From positions 1-14,387 of the forward strand of contig CAZIOI010000014.1 of the NCBI GenBank assembly GCA_964540855.1: DNA of 14,387 nt, in the 5' to 3' direction. This DNA is from CAZIOI01 sp964540855 (GTDB lineage Bacteria; Patescibacteriota; UBA1384; DTJR01). The stretch's first letter is position 1. Every line of letters starts with the position of its first letter. Positions 1-5,808 of this stretch are shown piece after piece. The notes below the pieces were generated by a model. The model saw only the letters and a program-made list of their open reading frames with translations. It did not search any database and had not been told where the DNA came from. The position numbers and the translations under genes were made by a program.

Positions 1-42
1 TGATTTCTGAATCAACCAAAGTTTATCGTCCAAGTTATTCAC
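1..42 (-). CDS. 5' end of an unidentified gene, cut by the left edge
   Basis: Only 14 codons are visible, reading MNNLDDKLWLIQKS from a GTG at 42-40. The start is supported by a purine-rich SD-like sequence (GGTAGGGGGA) directly before the GTG, and by a promoter-like sequence about 55 nt further upstream. The frame is open to the window edge. A short acidic start followed by 'LWLIQKS' is compatible with the first helix of a sigma-70-family region 2 protein, but 14 residues cannot decide this and no function is assigned. It has its own leader region and so is probably a separate transcription unit downstream of the pilus operon, in the same direction. Confidence 0.45.
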   Translation of the reverse strand, partial: MNNLDDKLWLIQKS

Positions 43-76
43 TCCCCCTACCTTTGTTGCTAACAATACCTACAGT

Positions 77-100
77 TACAATCTTATCTTAGCTACAATC
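77..100. repeat. Short direct repeat (TACAATC x2) in the leader of the left-edge gene
   Basis: The heptamer TACAATC occurs at 77-83 and 94-100 (GATTGTA on the minus strand), with starts 17 bp apart. It lies just downstream of the predicted -10 box, around the likely transcription start. It could be a half-site pair for a regulator, or chance in AT-rich DNA. Confidence 0.3.
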
Positions 101-102
101 TG

Positions 103-131
103 ATTATAGCAAAAGATTAAATGTTGGATAA
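103..131 (-). promoter_or_regulatory. Putative sigma70-type promoter for the left-edge gene
   Basis: On the minus strand a perfect -10 box TATAAT lies at 108-103. A weak -35-like TTATCC lies at 131-126, with a 17-bp spacer. The predicted start near position 96 would give a leader of about 54 nt before the GTG at 42. The -35 match is poor, so the call rests mainly on the -10 box, the spacing and the position in the only sizeable non-coding stretch at this end. Confidence 0.45.
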
Positions 132-135
132 CTAC

Positions 136-157
136 AGACAACTATTATATGTTGTCT
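136..157. repeat. Perfect 7-bp inverted repeat across the rnhA stop codon
   Basis: AGACAAC (136-142) and GTTGTCT (151-157) are exact inverted copies around an 8-nt AT-rich centre. The element covers the last codons and stop of the RNase HI gene and lies just upstream of the -35 region of the next gene. It could be a weak transcript-end hairpin or an operator. There is no T-run immediately after it, so it is not a convincing intrinsic terminator. Confidence 0.35.
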
Positions 158-552
158 TCGTCTAGTGCCTTATTGACAAGCACATCGGCTTCTTTATTTT
201 TTTCCCTTGTAATATGCGAGAAAGTCACCGTTTTTGGATATGAGATGACAAACTCCCTAATTTCAAAATATAATTTTTTTAGCTTTTCGTCTTTAACTTT
301 GTATTCGCCATTCAATTGTTTTACAACCAGCTCGGAATCAAGGTAAAAGTTAAGATCGCAAATAATACTATTTTCTCTCACTAATTTTAGAGCTTCTATC
401 ACGGCGCTGTACTCCGCAATATTGTTCGTTGCTTCGCCTATCGATTTGCTGAGAACAAATCTTCCGCAATCAGTCAAAACCACGACACCAACAGCAGCGG
501 GACCCGGATTGCCCCTCGCTCCTCCGTCTGTAAAAATATCGACCTTATCCAT
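145..552 (-). CDS. rnhA: Ribonuclease HI family protein
   Basis: This 135-residue protein would cut the RNA strand of RNA-DNA hybrids in the cytoplasm. The RNase HI fold signature is present. The first catalytic Asp is D9 in FTDGGARGNPGP, the Glu is E47 in NNIAEYSAVIEAL, and the second Asp is D72 in YLDSE. The last Asp is D123 in the REKNKEADVLVNKAL helix, and H113 is placed like the flexible catalytic His. Length is close to a minimal single-domain RNase HI, with no hybrid-binding domain. The start ATG (552-550) overlaps the stop of the upstream minor pilin gene as TGATG, and no SD is visible, so translation is probably coupled to it. It is not a pilus protein by family. Its place at the end of the T4P operon may be positional only. 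Confidence 0.9.
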   Translation of the reverse strand: MDKVDIFTDGGARGNPGPAAVGVVVLTDCGRFVLSKSIGEATNNIAEYSAVIEALKLVRENSIICDLNFYLDSELVVKQLNGEYKVKDEKLKKLYFEIREFVISYPKTVTFSHITREKNKEADVLVNKALDEDNI

Positions 553-1556
553 CAGGGCTGATCGGGACTTAGATTAGTACAATTCGTTCCGCAATATATG
601 CCAAAATCAAATAATCCGAGATAGGCGCCGCTTGATGCATCAATCCTCGCGGTTAGCTTGCGCACCGCTTGTCCCACTTTGCCAACAGAAGTAATGGCAA
701 TGACTCCATTATTTTCAGAAGACTCTCCGACAATCAAACTGTTTGACTTATCGACAGCTTTCAAAGCCAAATAGACGTGTTTGCCTGAATCCGTACCTGC
801 ACCTACGCCGGCGAATCTTCTCGTCAACGGGGTTCTCGGTATAGCCGAAACAATTTGCGGTCTAATACGCAAGTGACATTCATTACGATCTTTTACGCAA
901 CTTGCAATATCGCTGGGAGAAACACGCAATAATTTCTTTCCATTGGTGCTATTGGTATAACTTGCGATTAATTGTTTCTCCGTCCCCGTGGTCTTATTTT
1001 TAGAAAGATCGATAAGCGACCAGTTGAGCGCTGTGTAGCTGGAGTCAAGCTCATCTTCGTCGGCGGAATAAGGACCGCTAAAGTATATATCTATATAGCT
1101 TAGGTTTTTTTCATTTATCAGCTGAGTCAAATCTATATCGTATGTATCGTCTGCATTGATCTTCTTTAGGCTATCTTTTTGTGTCTCGTCCGGCCATTCT
1201 GTGAGATTAGTATAGCTTTGAGTGTCTGCAAATGTCGAGCCGAACGGAGCGTCAACCGACATTTCATAGGACATATCGGCCGGCTGAACATCGGTATCCC
1301 CATTTGTTAAATCCCTATTAAAAATTTCCCCATAAATTTCCGGAAGCTTGCCATTTGCCCTCGCATATTTGACCGCCAGCAAACCCTCCTCGACTCCGCT
1401 AAGCGCTGCCCTGTAAGCCAGTCTCCCCTCCCTCGATTGACCAGCTAACGAAATATGTTCGTTTACAACGGCAGAAACACCGACAACCAAACCTGACATC
1501 ATGATTCCAATCAACAACGCCATCAAAAGAGCGGATGATTTAAGTTTTTTTACCAT
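552..1556 (-). CDS. PilX/GspK-like minor pilin
   Basis: This 334-residue protein has a class III prepilin start. The leader is MVKKLKS, then mature S-A-L-L-M-A-L-L, with a hydrophobic helix to about residue 31 and then an amphipathic segment with the PilX-like pattern 'RAALSGVEEGLL' near residue 50. Position +5 is Met, not Glu, and position +1 is Ser, not Phe. Absence of Glu5 is the classic mark of GspK-type tip pseudopilins, and the size (about 330 residues, much larger than its pilin neighbours) also fits GspK/PilX. The C-terminal half is a predicted beta-rich domain, with a Cys pair (YCGTNC) close to the end. It follows the J-like pilin with a 7-bp overlap, has AAGGA about 4 nt before the ATG, and precedes rnhA by a 1-bp overlap. 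Inferred role: part of the pilus tip or initiation complex. Confidence 0.75.
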   Translation of the reverse strand: MVKKLKSSALLMALLIGIMMSGLVVGVSAVVNEHISLAGQSREGRLAYRAALSGVEEGLLAVKYARANGKLPEIYGEIFNRDLTNGDTDVQPADMSYEMSVDAPFGSTFADTQSYTNLTEWPDETQKDSLKKINADDTYDIDLTQLINEKNLSYIDIYFSGPYSADEDELDSSYTALNWSLIDLSKNKTTGTEKQLIASYTNSTNGKKLLRVSPSDIASCVKDRNECHLRIRPQIVSAIPRTPLTRRFAGVGAGTDSGKHVYLALKAVDKSNSLIVGESSENNGVIAITSVGKVGQAVRKLTARIDASSGAYLGLFDFGIYCGTNCTNLSPDQP

Positions 1557-2239
1557 AATTTCCTTGCGCTGGAGGTTAAGTTTGCAAATAATTTTGACAT
1601 CGTATTACTCCCAAGGGCAGATACTTCATCGGCAATGCTAAAACCATCGTCCGACGCATGATAAACCAAGTCTTCCAAAAATACTTTATAAATTTTGTCC
1701 TCTATCTTATTTGCATCGTAGTCAGGATAATGTTTTTCAAAATATACCTTGAACGGCTTCGCAATATCATTAGACCACACAAGGCCAATCGGAATATTTT
1801 GAAATGCCAGACAGTCCGAGGACATGATCTCTGATGAATTCGCCCTGCGCCTAATCGTCGTCGGAGTATCTAAAGTATAATCACCAATATAATAAATCCC
1901 CGAGATTTTATAAATTGCTTTCACTGAGGTCTCGCTTTCAAAAATTGCCACGCCAATATAGCCGGTATTTTGATCCTCACTCTCTGTGATAGTGAAACGA
2001 TTCGGATCAGAGGAATCGATTCCTGCGATTCTTGACTGCGATTGATTTGCCCTGACAACCTCGCTTAGCACTTCTCTCGCTTGTCTAACACATTGGTCTG
2101 ACATACGAATATCGTCTGTTTTTTCGTTTGATTTTCTGATTAGCGCAAATGCGCTGACCGCCGTTGATGACACCACTAAAAATATAAGAGATGCTACCAT
2201 GACTTCTATCAATGTAAAAGATTTAACTTTCTTCATCAT
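1550..2239 (-). CDS. Minor pilin, PilW/GspJ-like
   Basis: This is a 229-residue prepilin-like protein. The leader is MMKKVKS, followed by mature F-T-L-I-E-V-M-V-A-S with Glu at +5 and a hydrophobic helix of about 22 residues. A charged helical stretch (RKSNEKTDDIRMSDQC...) follows, then a beta-rich globular domain with Cys residues. The 'FTLIEVMVA' start and size resemble PilV/PilW or GspI/J families, and the place directly before the GspK-like gene favours J. The start is taken as ATG at 2239, which overlaps the preceding stop as ATGA. A second ATG at 2236 is equally possible, and GGGAAAG lies just before both. A TTG at 2248 is also in frame but would sit inside the SD-like region and lengthen the leader, so it was not used. 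Confidence 0.75.
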   Translation of the reverse strand: MMKKVKSFTLIEVMVASLIFLVVSSTAVSAFALIRKSNEKTDDIRMSDQCVRQAREVLSEVVRANQSQSRIAGIDSSDPNRFTITESEDQNTGYIGVAIFESETSVKAIYKISGIYYIGDYTLDTPTTIRRRANSSEIMSSDCLAFQNIPIGLVWSNDIAKPFKVYFEKHYPDYDANKIEDKIYKVFLEDLVYHASDDGFSIADEVSALGSNTMSKLFANLTSSARKLW

Positions 2240-2805
2240 CTTTCCCAATCAGCAAAATATTGTCTAGCATAATATTTTTTACCGCCGCCAACATCATCCC
2301 ATGTGACCTCTACATTGACTGAAACAATTTTGTCTTCGGGAAATACAACACTCGTTCCAAACGACAGTGGCACGACGTCAACGGAATACTTAAAAAAGTC
2401 GTTCATAAACGCCGGATTCGCCGTACCTTTATAAGGTACTGGATACTTTGGGGAAGCTGTAATTATATCGCTTTGTCTATAACCAAGTCCTGTTTTACTT
2501 AACCCTCCTGTGCCTTCAAAGCACGGCGGATTTGACGCGGCAAAGCCATTATCAAAGCATTTAACTATAAATGAGTTCGCGGGCGTGGGAAGAGGTTTGA
2601 TAAAATATACTTTGCCTTGAGACTTTTTTTCTTGAACTTTTTCAAAAACAAATTCCGCAATATTTTCCGCCTCGAGATACACTTGATCGGCAGCAGAGGT
2701 TTTCATAGATGTCGAAGATAAAACCAAAGCTCCGGAGGCTATCACGATTATAATTGTTGATGCTGCCACCGCCTCTATTAAGCCAAATGATTTAAGCTTT
2801 TTCAT
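2236..2805 (-). CDS. Minor pilin, PilV/GspI-like
   Basis: This 189-residue prepilin-like protein has leader MKKLKS, then mature F-G-L-I-E-A-V-A-A-S with Glu at +5 and a hydrophobic helix. A globular C-terminal domain follows, with a close Cys pair (KCFDNGFAASNPPC), probably a disulfide outside the cell. 'GLIEAVAAS' resembles the GspI/PilV type. The ATG at 2805 gives a normal short leader. An in-frame TTG at 2820 overlaps the upstream stop and adds only five residues, so it was not preferred. The gap to the upstream pilin is 7 bp and no strong SD is seen, so coupling is likely. The end of the gene (TGA) overlaps the next start by 4 bp. Confidence 0.72.
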   Translation of the reverse strand: MKKLKSFGLIEAVAASTIIIVIASGALVLSSTSMKTSAADQVYLEAENIAEFVFEKVQEKKSQGKVYFIKPLPTPANSFIVKCFDNGFAASNPPCFEGTGGLSKTGLGYRQSDIITASPKYPVPYKGTANPAFMNDFFKYSVDVVPLSFGTSVVFPEDKIVSVNVEVTWDDVGGGKKYYARQYFADWER

Positions 2806-2812
2806 ATTAATG

Positions 2813-3334
2813 CTACTCAATAATTTGTCCGCGAGACACTGTTATTGTTTTTGTTAAAGTGTCTTCGTATTCTCCAGAAAGTTTTATTTTTGGCCAACCT
2901 TGTAATATTTTATCAAACTGGCATCTTTGTTCACCAGTTGGCGCATAAAAGCTAATATTGCTCGAACTACTTGGCGTAGCTCTACTGTTACAAGTTGCCG
3001 ACACAGGCAAAGCTTTGACTGTGCTCATAAGATTCAGAATGTCGATTTCCTCTTCTGCCTCATTTCCTGAATTCACTATAATCCTTTTTAACGTCAGAAA
3101 TTTTCCGGAAACATCTGCCACCACCCTATAACCAACAGCATCTTCGTCTTCTGGATTCTGCGCAAAAGTTTTTGCCTTCTCAATAAAAGCCTTGACCTTG
3201 TCGGCTTCGCCATTAAACTGTTCTTTTTCGGCGGTATTCCAGATAAATGGATACGCAGCGCCCATTAAGATAACGGAAATTCCGATTGTTACAACCAGTT
3301 CGATCAATGTAAACGATTTTTTATAACGCGACAT
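2813..3334 (-). CDS. Minor pilin, FimT/GspH-like
   Basis: This 173-residue prepilin-like protein has leader MSRYKKS, then mature F-T-L-I-E-L-V-V-T-I with Glu at +5. A hydrophobic helix with a Gly-rich middle follows, then 'EADKVKAFIEKAKTFAQ', which fits the second half of the alpha-1 helix in FimT/GspH proteins. The remainder is short beta strands and includes two Cys residues (ATCNSR and EQRCQF). Length is typical for GspH/FimT. The start overlaps the upstream pilin by 14 bp and has no clear SD, so translational coupling is inferred. It is the first of four genes whose order resembles gspH-I-J-K. Likely role: a minor component in pilus priming at the inner membrane and tip. Confidence 0.75.
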   Translation of the reverse strand: MSRYKKSFTLIELVVTIGISVILMGAAYPFIWNTAEKEQFNGEADKVKAFIEKAKTFAQNPEDEDAVGYRVVADVSGKFLTLKRIIVNSGNEAEEEIDILNLMSTVKALPVSATCNSRATPSSSSNISFYAPTGEQRCQFDKILQGWPKIKLSGEYEDTLTKTITVSRGQIIE

Positions 3335-3881
3335 AATAACACGCTATTCCCGGAGTTGGTTCCGAAAGATAAAAATGAAATATGGATTCTGCAGCCGGAT
3401 TAACATCATTAACATTCGTGACGTCTCTGGACTTGTATTGCTGAATTATTTTTGGAGCTGGACCGGTTAAAAAATTACAATTTTTTGATTGCCCCTTGAC
3501 GTTTTTAGGTCCGGTTATAACAGCCGCTCTTGTAAGATCGCCCTTTACAATGTATTGCATATTTCCCGATAAAACCCGGTTTGCATCACTTAAGTAAGTA
3601 TTTGCAAATTCAGAGCCTACAAACCACGAAACTCGTATGCCATAATATTTGTCTGGTTCCATAGTGCGGAGGGAAACAAAACCCAAAAACTTCCTGCCAT
3701 GATCAATAGCATACTGATTCATAGCAGAAGCGAAAATATTTGCATTTGAGATCATTTTATCGTCCTCTGCCTTCTCTTGCGCACCTATCACACTTGACAC
3801 TACAAATGAAGACAAAATCAAAAGAACTACTATTGTAACGATCAGCTCAACCATCGTAAAGGACTTTATTTTGTACTTCAT
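3321..3881 (-). CDS. Minor pilin, type not resolved (GspG/H-like N-terminus)
   Basis: This 186-residue prepilin-like protein has leader MKYKIKS, then mature F-T-M-V-E-L-I-V-T-I with Glu at +5 and a hydrophobic helix to about residue 30. A globular domain follows, with Cys in 'SKNCNF' and near the C-terminus in 'IACYYVAL', which could form a disulfide. The start is the ATG at 3881, 3 nt after a perfect AGGAGG. The in-frame GTG at 3884 abuts the SD and is excluded. The gene follows pilD by 8 bp, and its SD overlaps the pilD stop. I cannot place it in a named minor pilin family. It could be an additional shaft or priming subunit. Confidence 0.75.
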   Translation of the reverse strand: MKYKIKSFTMVELIVTIVVLLILSSFVVSSVIGAQEKAEDDKMISNANIFASAMNQYAIDHGRKFLGFVSLRTMEPDKYYGIRVSWFVGSEFANTYLSDANRVLSGNMQYIVKGDLTRAAVITGPKNVKGQSKNCNFLTGPAPKIIQQYKSRDVTNVNDVNPAAESIFHFYLSEPTPGIACYYVAL

Positions 3882-3884
3882 CAC

Positions 3885-3890
3885 CCTCCT
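3885..3890 (-). promoter_or_regulatory. Shine-Dalgarno AGGAGG deciding the minor pilin start
   Basis: A perfect AGGAGG lies on the minus strand at 3890-3885, followed by GTG and then ATG. Only the ATG at 3881 leaves a usable spacer (3 nt). The site overlaps the first base of the pilD stop codon. Confidence 0.75.
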
Positions 3891-4675
3891 TAATATCCCA
3901 AAAGTCTCAAATAATTTTCTAAAATCAGTGAGCCATAAGCCAGAGAAATGATTCCCCCCAGAGCTATAAACGGCCCAAAAGGAACCTTCATTTTCGCCGA
4001 TGTCTTTCCGCTGTACCTAAACAGTATTATTATACCAAATATTGAGCCAAGCAAAAATGCCAAAAATATTCCAATTAATCCCGTGGGAAATCCACACAGA
4101 ACGCCTATCCAAAACGCAAAAAAACTGTCTCCATAGCCCATCCACTTTTCTCGGCTAAACACCGATAAACAAAACGGCAACAATGCCGCTGTCGCGCCAC
4201 CCAGCATCACATCGTACAATGTGCTCAAGTCACACCAGCAAGAAAGACGCCACGCAAGAGCGAGGGCTATACCGACTATAAATATCCATATATCAACTTC
4301 CTGGCTCTTGATATCACTAATTGAAGCCAAAAATATTGCGCATAAACTAAAAAACAAAACCATAGACTGCCATGACTCACCAAAATAGTAATAGACAAAA
4401 ACCGCTAATCCTACCGTTATAAGCTCAATAATCGGGTAAATAGGGCTAATTTTTGACTTACAGAAACGACACTTGCCGCGCAAAAAAACAAAACTCAAGA
4501 TCGGAAATAGGTCCAACACACCCAAGATATGATTACACCGAGGGCAACGACTGCGGTCATACAAAATCGACTTGAGATCATCAAGCCGATTTTGTATGGC
4601 TGTCAGAAAAGATCCAACAAGCAGCCCTACCAAAGCAACAAAAGTAAGCGTAAAAAAAGAGTTACTAAATACCAC
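3890..4675 (-). CDS. pilD: Prepilin peptidase / N-methyltransferase (A24 family)
   Basis: This 261-residue polytopic inner-membrane aspartic protease cleaves prepilin leaders and probably N-methylates the new N-terminus. Hallmarks in order: GSFLTAIQNRL near 21-31; the zinc-type Cys pairs C44/C47 (RCPRC) and C69/C72 (CRFC) bracketing 'DLFPILSFVFLRGKC'; 'YPIIEL' at 80-85; the first catalytic Asp D121 in SDIKSQEVDIW; the second Asp D183 in the GYGD motif; and FGPFIALGG near 233. After GYGD the usual V-K-L is S-F-F. The start is GTG at 4675, overlapping the upstream pilin gene by 11 bp. No SD is visible and no internal ATG precedes the essential GSFL region, so translation probably relies on coupling. 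It sits between the major and minor pilins that are presumably its substrates. Confidence 0.93.
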   Translation of the reverse strand: MVFSNSFFTLTFVALVGLLVGSFLTAIQNRLDDLKSILYDRSRCPRCNHILGVLDLFPILSFVFLRGKCRFCKSKISPIYPIIELITVGLAVFVYYYFGESWQSMVLFFSLCAIFLASISDIKSQEVDIWIFIVGIALALAWRLSCWCDLSTLYDVMLGGATAALLPFCLSVFSREKWMGYGDSFFAFWIGVLCGFPTGLIGIFLAFLLGSIFGIIILFRYSGKTSAKMKVPFGPFIALGGIISLAYGSLILENYLRLLGY

Positions 4676-5186
4676 TTTGACATCTATCAGTAATACCCGT
4701 TACAGAATCAGCAGTCGCACTGTTAGAAAGTACTTTCTTGCTTAGATTATCACTCACATTGTTCTCAGACTCCTTATAAACCTTCCAGCAAACTCTATTA
4801 GCATTAGAGTATGCCGACGATCTTGCCCATACTGTATACCCATCGGCAGTGAAAGTAACTCTTATCGGCTCACCATTTGCATCATTTGCGTCGGTACTAA
4901 TTCCTGTACCGCCACCCTCTCTTATTTTTTGATCAAGAGTTCCGCCTTTTTCGGCTTTAAGCTCACCGCTACCAAAGTGGGTACCCGTACTTAGACCCAT
5001 GGCGTCCTCTTTAGCAGCAATATACTGCTCGATTCCATCCCTGACCGCCTCAACAGACCTTTTGGCCCTGGCATCTCTCGATTTCTTAGTAGCGCTCCCT
5101 AGCGCTAAAACGACAAAAGTTGCCAGAATACCTATGATGACGACCACTATCAGCAACTCGACCAAAGTAAATGATTTCTTTTCCAT
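4665..5186 (-). CDS. pilA: Major-type pilin, second tandem copy
   Basis: This 173-residue type IV pilin has a five-residue leader MEKKS, then mature F-T-L-V-E-L-L-I-V-V-V-I-I-G-I-L-A-T with Glu5. An amphipathic helix follows (RDARAKRSVEAVRD), then a variable globular region. A block shared with the first copy (ISTDANDANGEP, then FTADGY) leads to a Cys pair near the C-terminus enclosing 35 residues, like the disulfide-bounded D-region of classical pilins. The start is the ATG at 5186, 3 nt after AGGAGG. Eleven upstream in-frame codons include a read-through of the SD itself (R-R-D) and were dropped. A strong extended -10 promoter precedes it. It is clearly a paralogue of the copy upstream, and which one builds the shaft is unknown. 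Confidence 0.88.
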   Translation of the reverse strand: MEKKSFTLVELLIVVVIIGILATFVVLALGSATKKSRDARAKRSVEAVRDGIEQYIAAKEDAMGLSTGTHFGSGELKAEKGGTLDQKIREGGGTGISTDANDANGEPIRVTFTADGYTVWARSSAYSNANRVCWKVYKESENNVSDNLSKKVLSNSATADSVTGITDRCQSGI

Positions 5187-5189
5187 ATC

Positions 5190-5195
5190 CCTCCT
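5190..5195 (-). promoter_or_regulatory. Shine-Dalgarno of the second pilin
   Basis: A perfect AGGAGG at 5195-5190 is followed by G-A-T and then ATG. It fixes the start at 5186 and makes the longer in-frame open stretch untranslated. Confidence 0.8.
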
Positions 5196-5217
5196 AATTA
5201 TCTTATTTTGTGATTTC

Positions 5218-5247
5218 ATTATACCAAATTATTCAAAGCCTCGGCAA
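5218..5247 (-). promoter_or_regulatory. Putative promoter of the second pilin (extended -10)
   Basis: The 81-bp gap between the pilin genes holds TGGTATAAT on the minus strand, with TATAAT at 5223-5218. This is a perfect -10 with an upstream TGn extension. A -35-like TTGCCG lies at 5247-5242 with an 18-bp spacer. The predicted start near 5211 gives a leader of about 25 nt containing the SD. No clear terminator for the first pilin lies before it. This would allow the second pilin and pilD/minor pilins to be expressed independently of the genes upstream. Confidence 0.65.
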
Positions 5248-5267
5248 CCAACAAAGTCGTTCTCGCC

Positions 5268-5753
5268 TCACAGCTGACATGTATAGGCTGATTTTTTTTC
5301 TGCTAAATTATCCTTCGCATCAGTATTTTCGGCTACTTTATAATTTTGCTGCAATACATACCAACATGTTTTATCGTCCGCCCCGTTATAAGAAGAAGTT
5401 TTAGCTTCTATACGATATCCATACGCTGTAAACTTTACCTTCACCGCTTCACCCTTGGCATCAAGGGCATCGGTGCTAAGTGCCGTAGCACCACCTGCAC
5501 GCAGTAAATCATTAAAACTACCCGACTTTTTAGCTTCGATGTTGTAACCAAAAACATTACTGAAAATAACCGGATAATTTGCCGCCGCATACTGAGACAG
5601 AGAGTCTCGCACCGTATTTATCGATCTTTTTGCTCTGGCATCACGAGCTGTTTTTGCATTATTTCCCAATGCCAACAAAACAAACGTCGCTAATATGCCT
5701 ATTACAACAACAACTATGAGTAGTTCAACCAGCGTAAAAGATTTATTTTTCAC
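5268..5753 (-). CDS. pilA: Major-type pilin, first tandem copy
   Basis: This 161-residue type IV pilin has leader MKNKS, then mature F-T-L-V-E-L-L-I-V-V-V-V-I-G-I-L-A-T with Glu5. The 'ARDARAKRSINTVRD' helix follows, then a variable segment, the shared block LSTDALDAKGEA and FTAYGY, and a C-terminal Cys pair enclosing 28 residues with the last Cys three residues from the end. The start is GTG at 5753, 3 nt after AGGAGG, exactly mirroring the second copy. A longer in-frame stretch runs back into pilC but would give a non-prepilin N-terminus and would translate the SD. It lies 55 bp after pilC with a promoter-like sequence in the gap. First in the pilin block, it is a good candidate for the shaft subunit. 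Confidence 0.88.
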   Translation of the reverse strand: MKNKSFTLVELLIVVVVIGILATFVLLALGNNAKTARDARAKRSINTVRDSLSQYAAANYPVIFSNVFGYNIEAKKSGSFNDLLRAGGATALSTDALDAKGEAVKVKFTAYGYRIEAKTSSYNGADDKTCWYVLQQNYKVAENTDAKDNLAEKKSAYTCQL

Positions 5754-5756
5754 GTC

Positions 5757-5762
5757 CCTCCT
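5757..5762 (-). promoter_or_regulatory. Shine-Dalgarno of the first pilin, fixing its GTG start
   Basis: A perfect AGGAGG at 5762-5757 is followed by G-A-C and then GTG. No ATG is available at this place, so the mature-pilin geometry and the SD both select the GTG at 5753. Confidence 0.78.
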
Positions 5763-5777
5763 GAAAACATTATTCAT

Positions 5778-5806
5778 AAAATACTTGCTATTTGCTACTT
5801 TTGCAA
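5778..5806 (-). promoter_or_regulatory. Putative promoter of the first pilin
   Basis: In the 55-bp gap after pilC, TTGCAA (5806-5801) and TATTTT (5783-5778) lie 17 bp apart on the minus strand, giving a predicted start about 18-20 nt before the GTG. Each box matches 4 of 6 consensus bases, so the call is moderate. Strong separate transcription of a major pilin is expected from general knowledge of T4P loci. Confidence 0.4.
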
Positions 5807-5808
5807 GT
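5783..5808 (-). repeat. Inverted repeat directly after the pilC stop
   Basis: On the minus strand ACTTGC (5808-5803) and GCAAGT (5788-5783) are exact inverted arms of 6 bp around a 14-nt loop containing two GCAAA copies, followed by ATTTTAT. It begins at the base after the pilC TAG. A weak attenuator or RNA processing stem separating pilC from pilA is possible. The stem is short and overlaps the proposed promoter boxes, so only one of the two readings may be right. Confidence 0.3.

Noticed and set aside
5184..5195. Conserved R-R-D just before the pilin leaders in both tandem copies, looking like part of a longer N-terminus
   Set aside because: It is the in-frame reading of the Shine-Dalgarno AGG-AGG-GAY. 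The real starts are the ATG at 5186 and the GTG at 5753.
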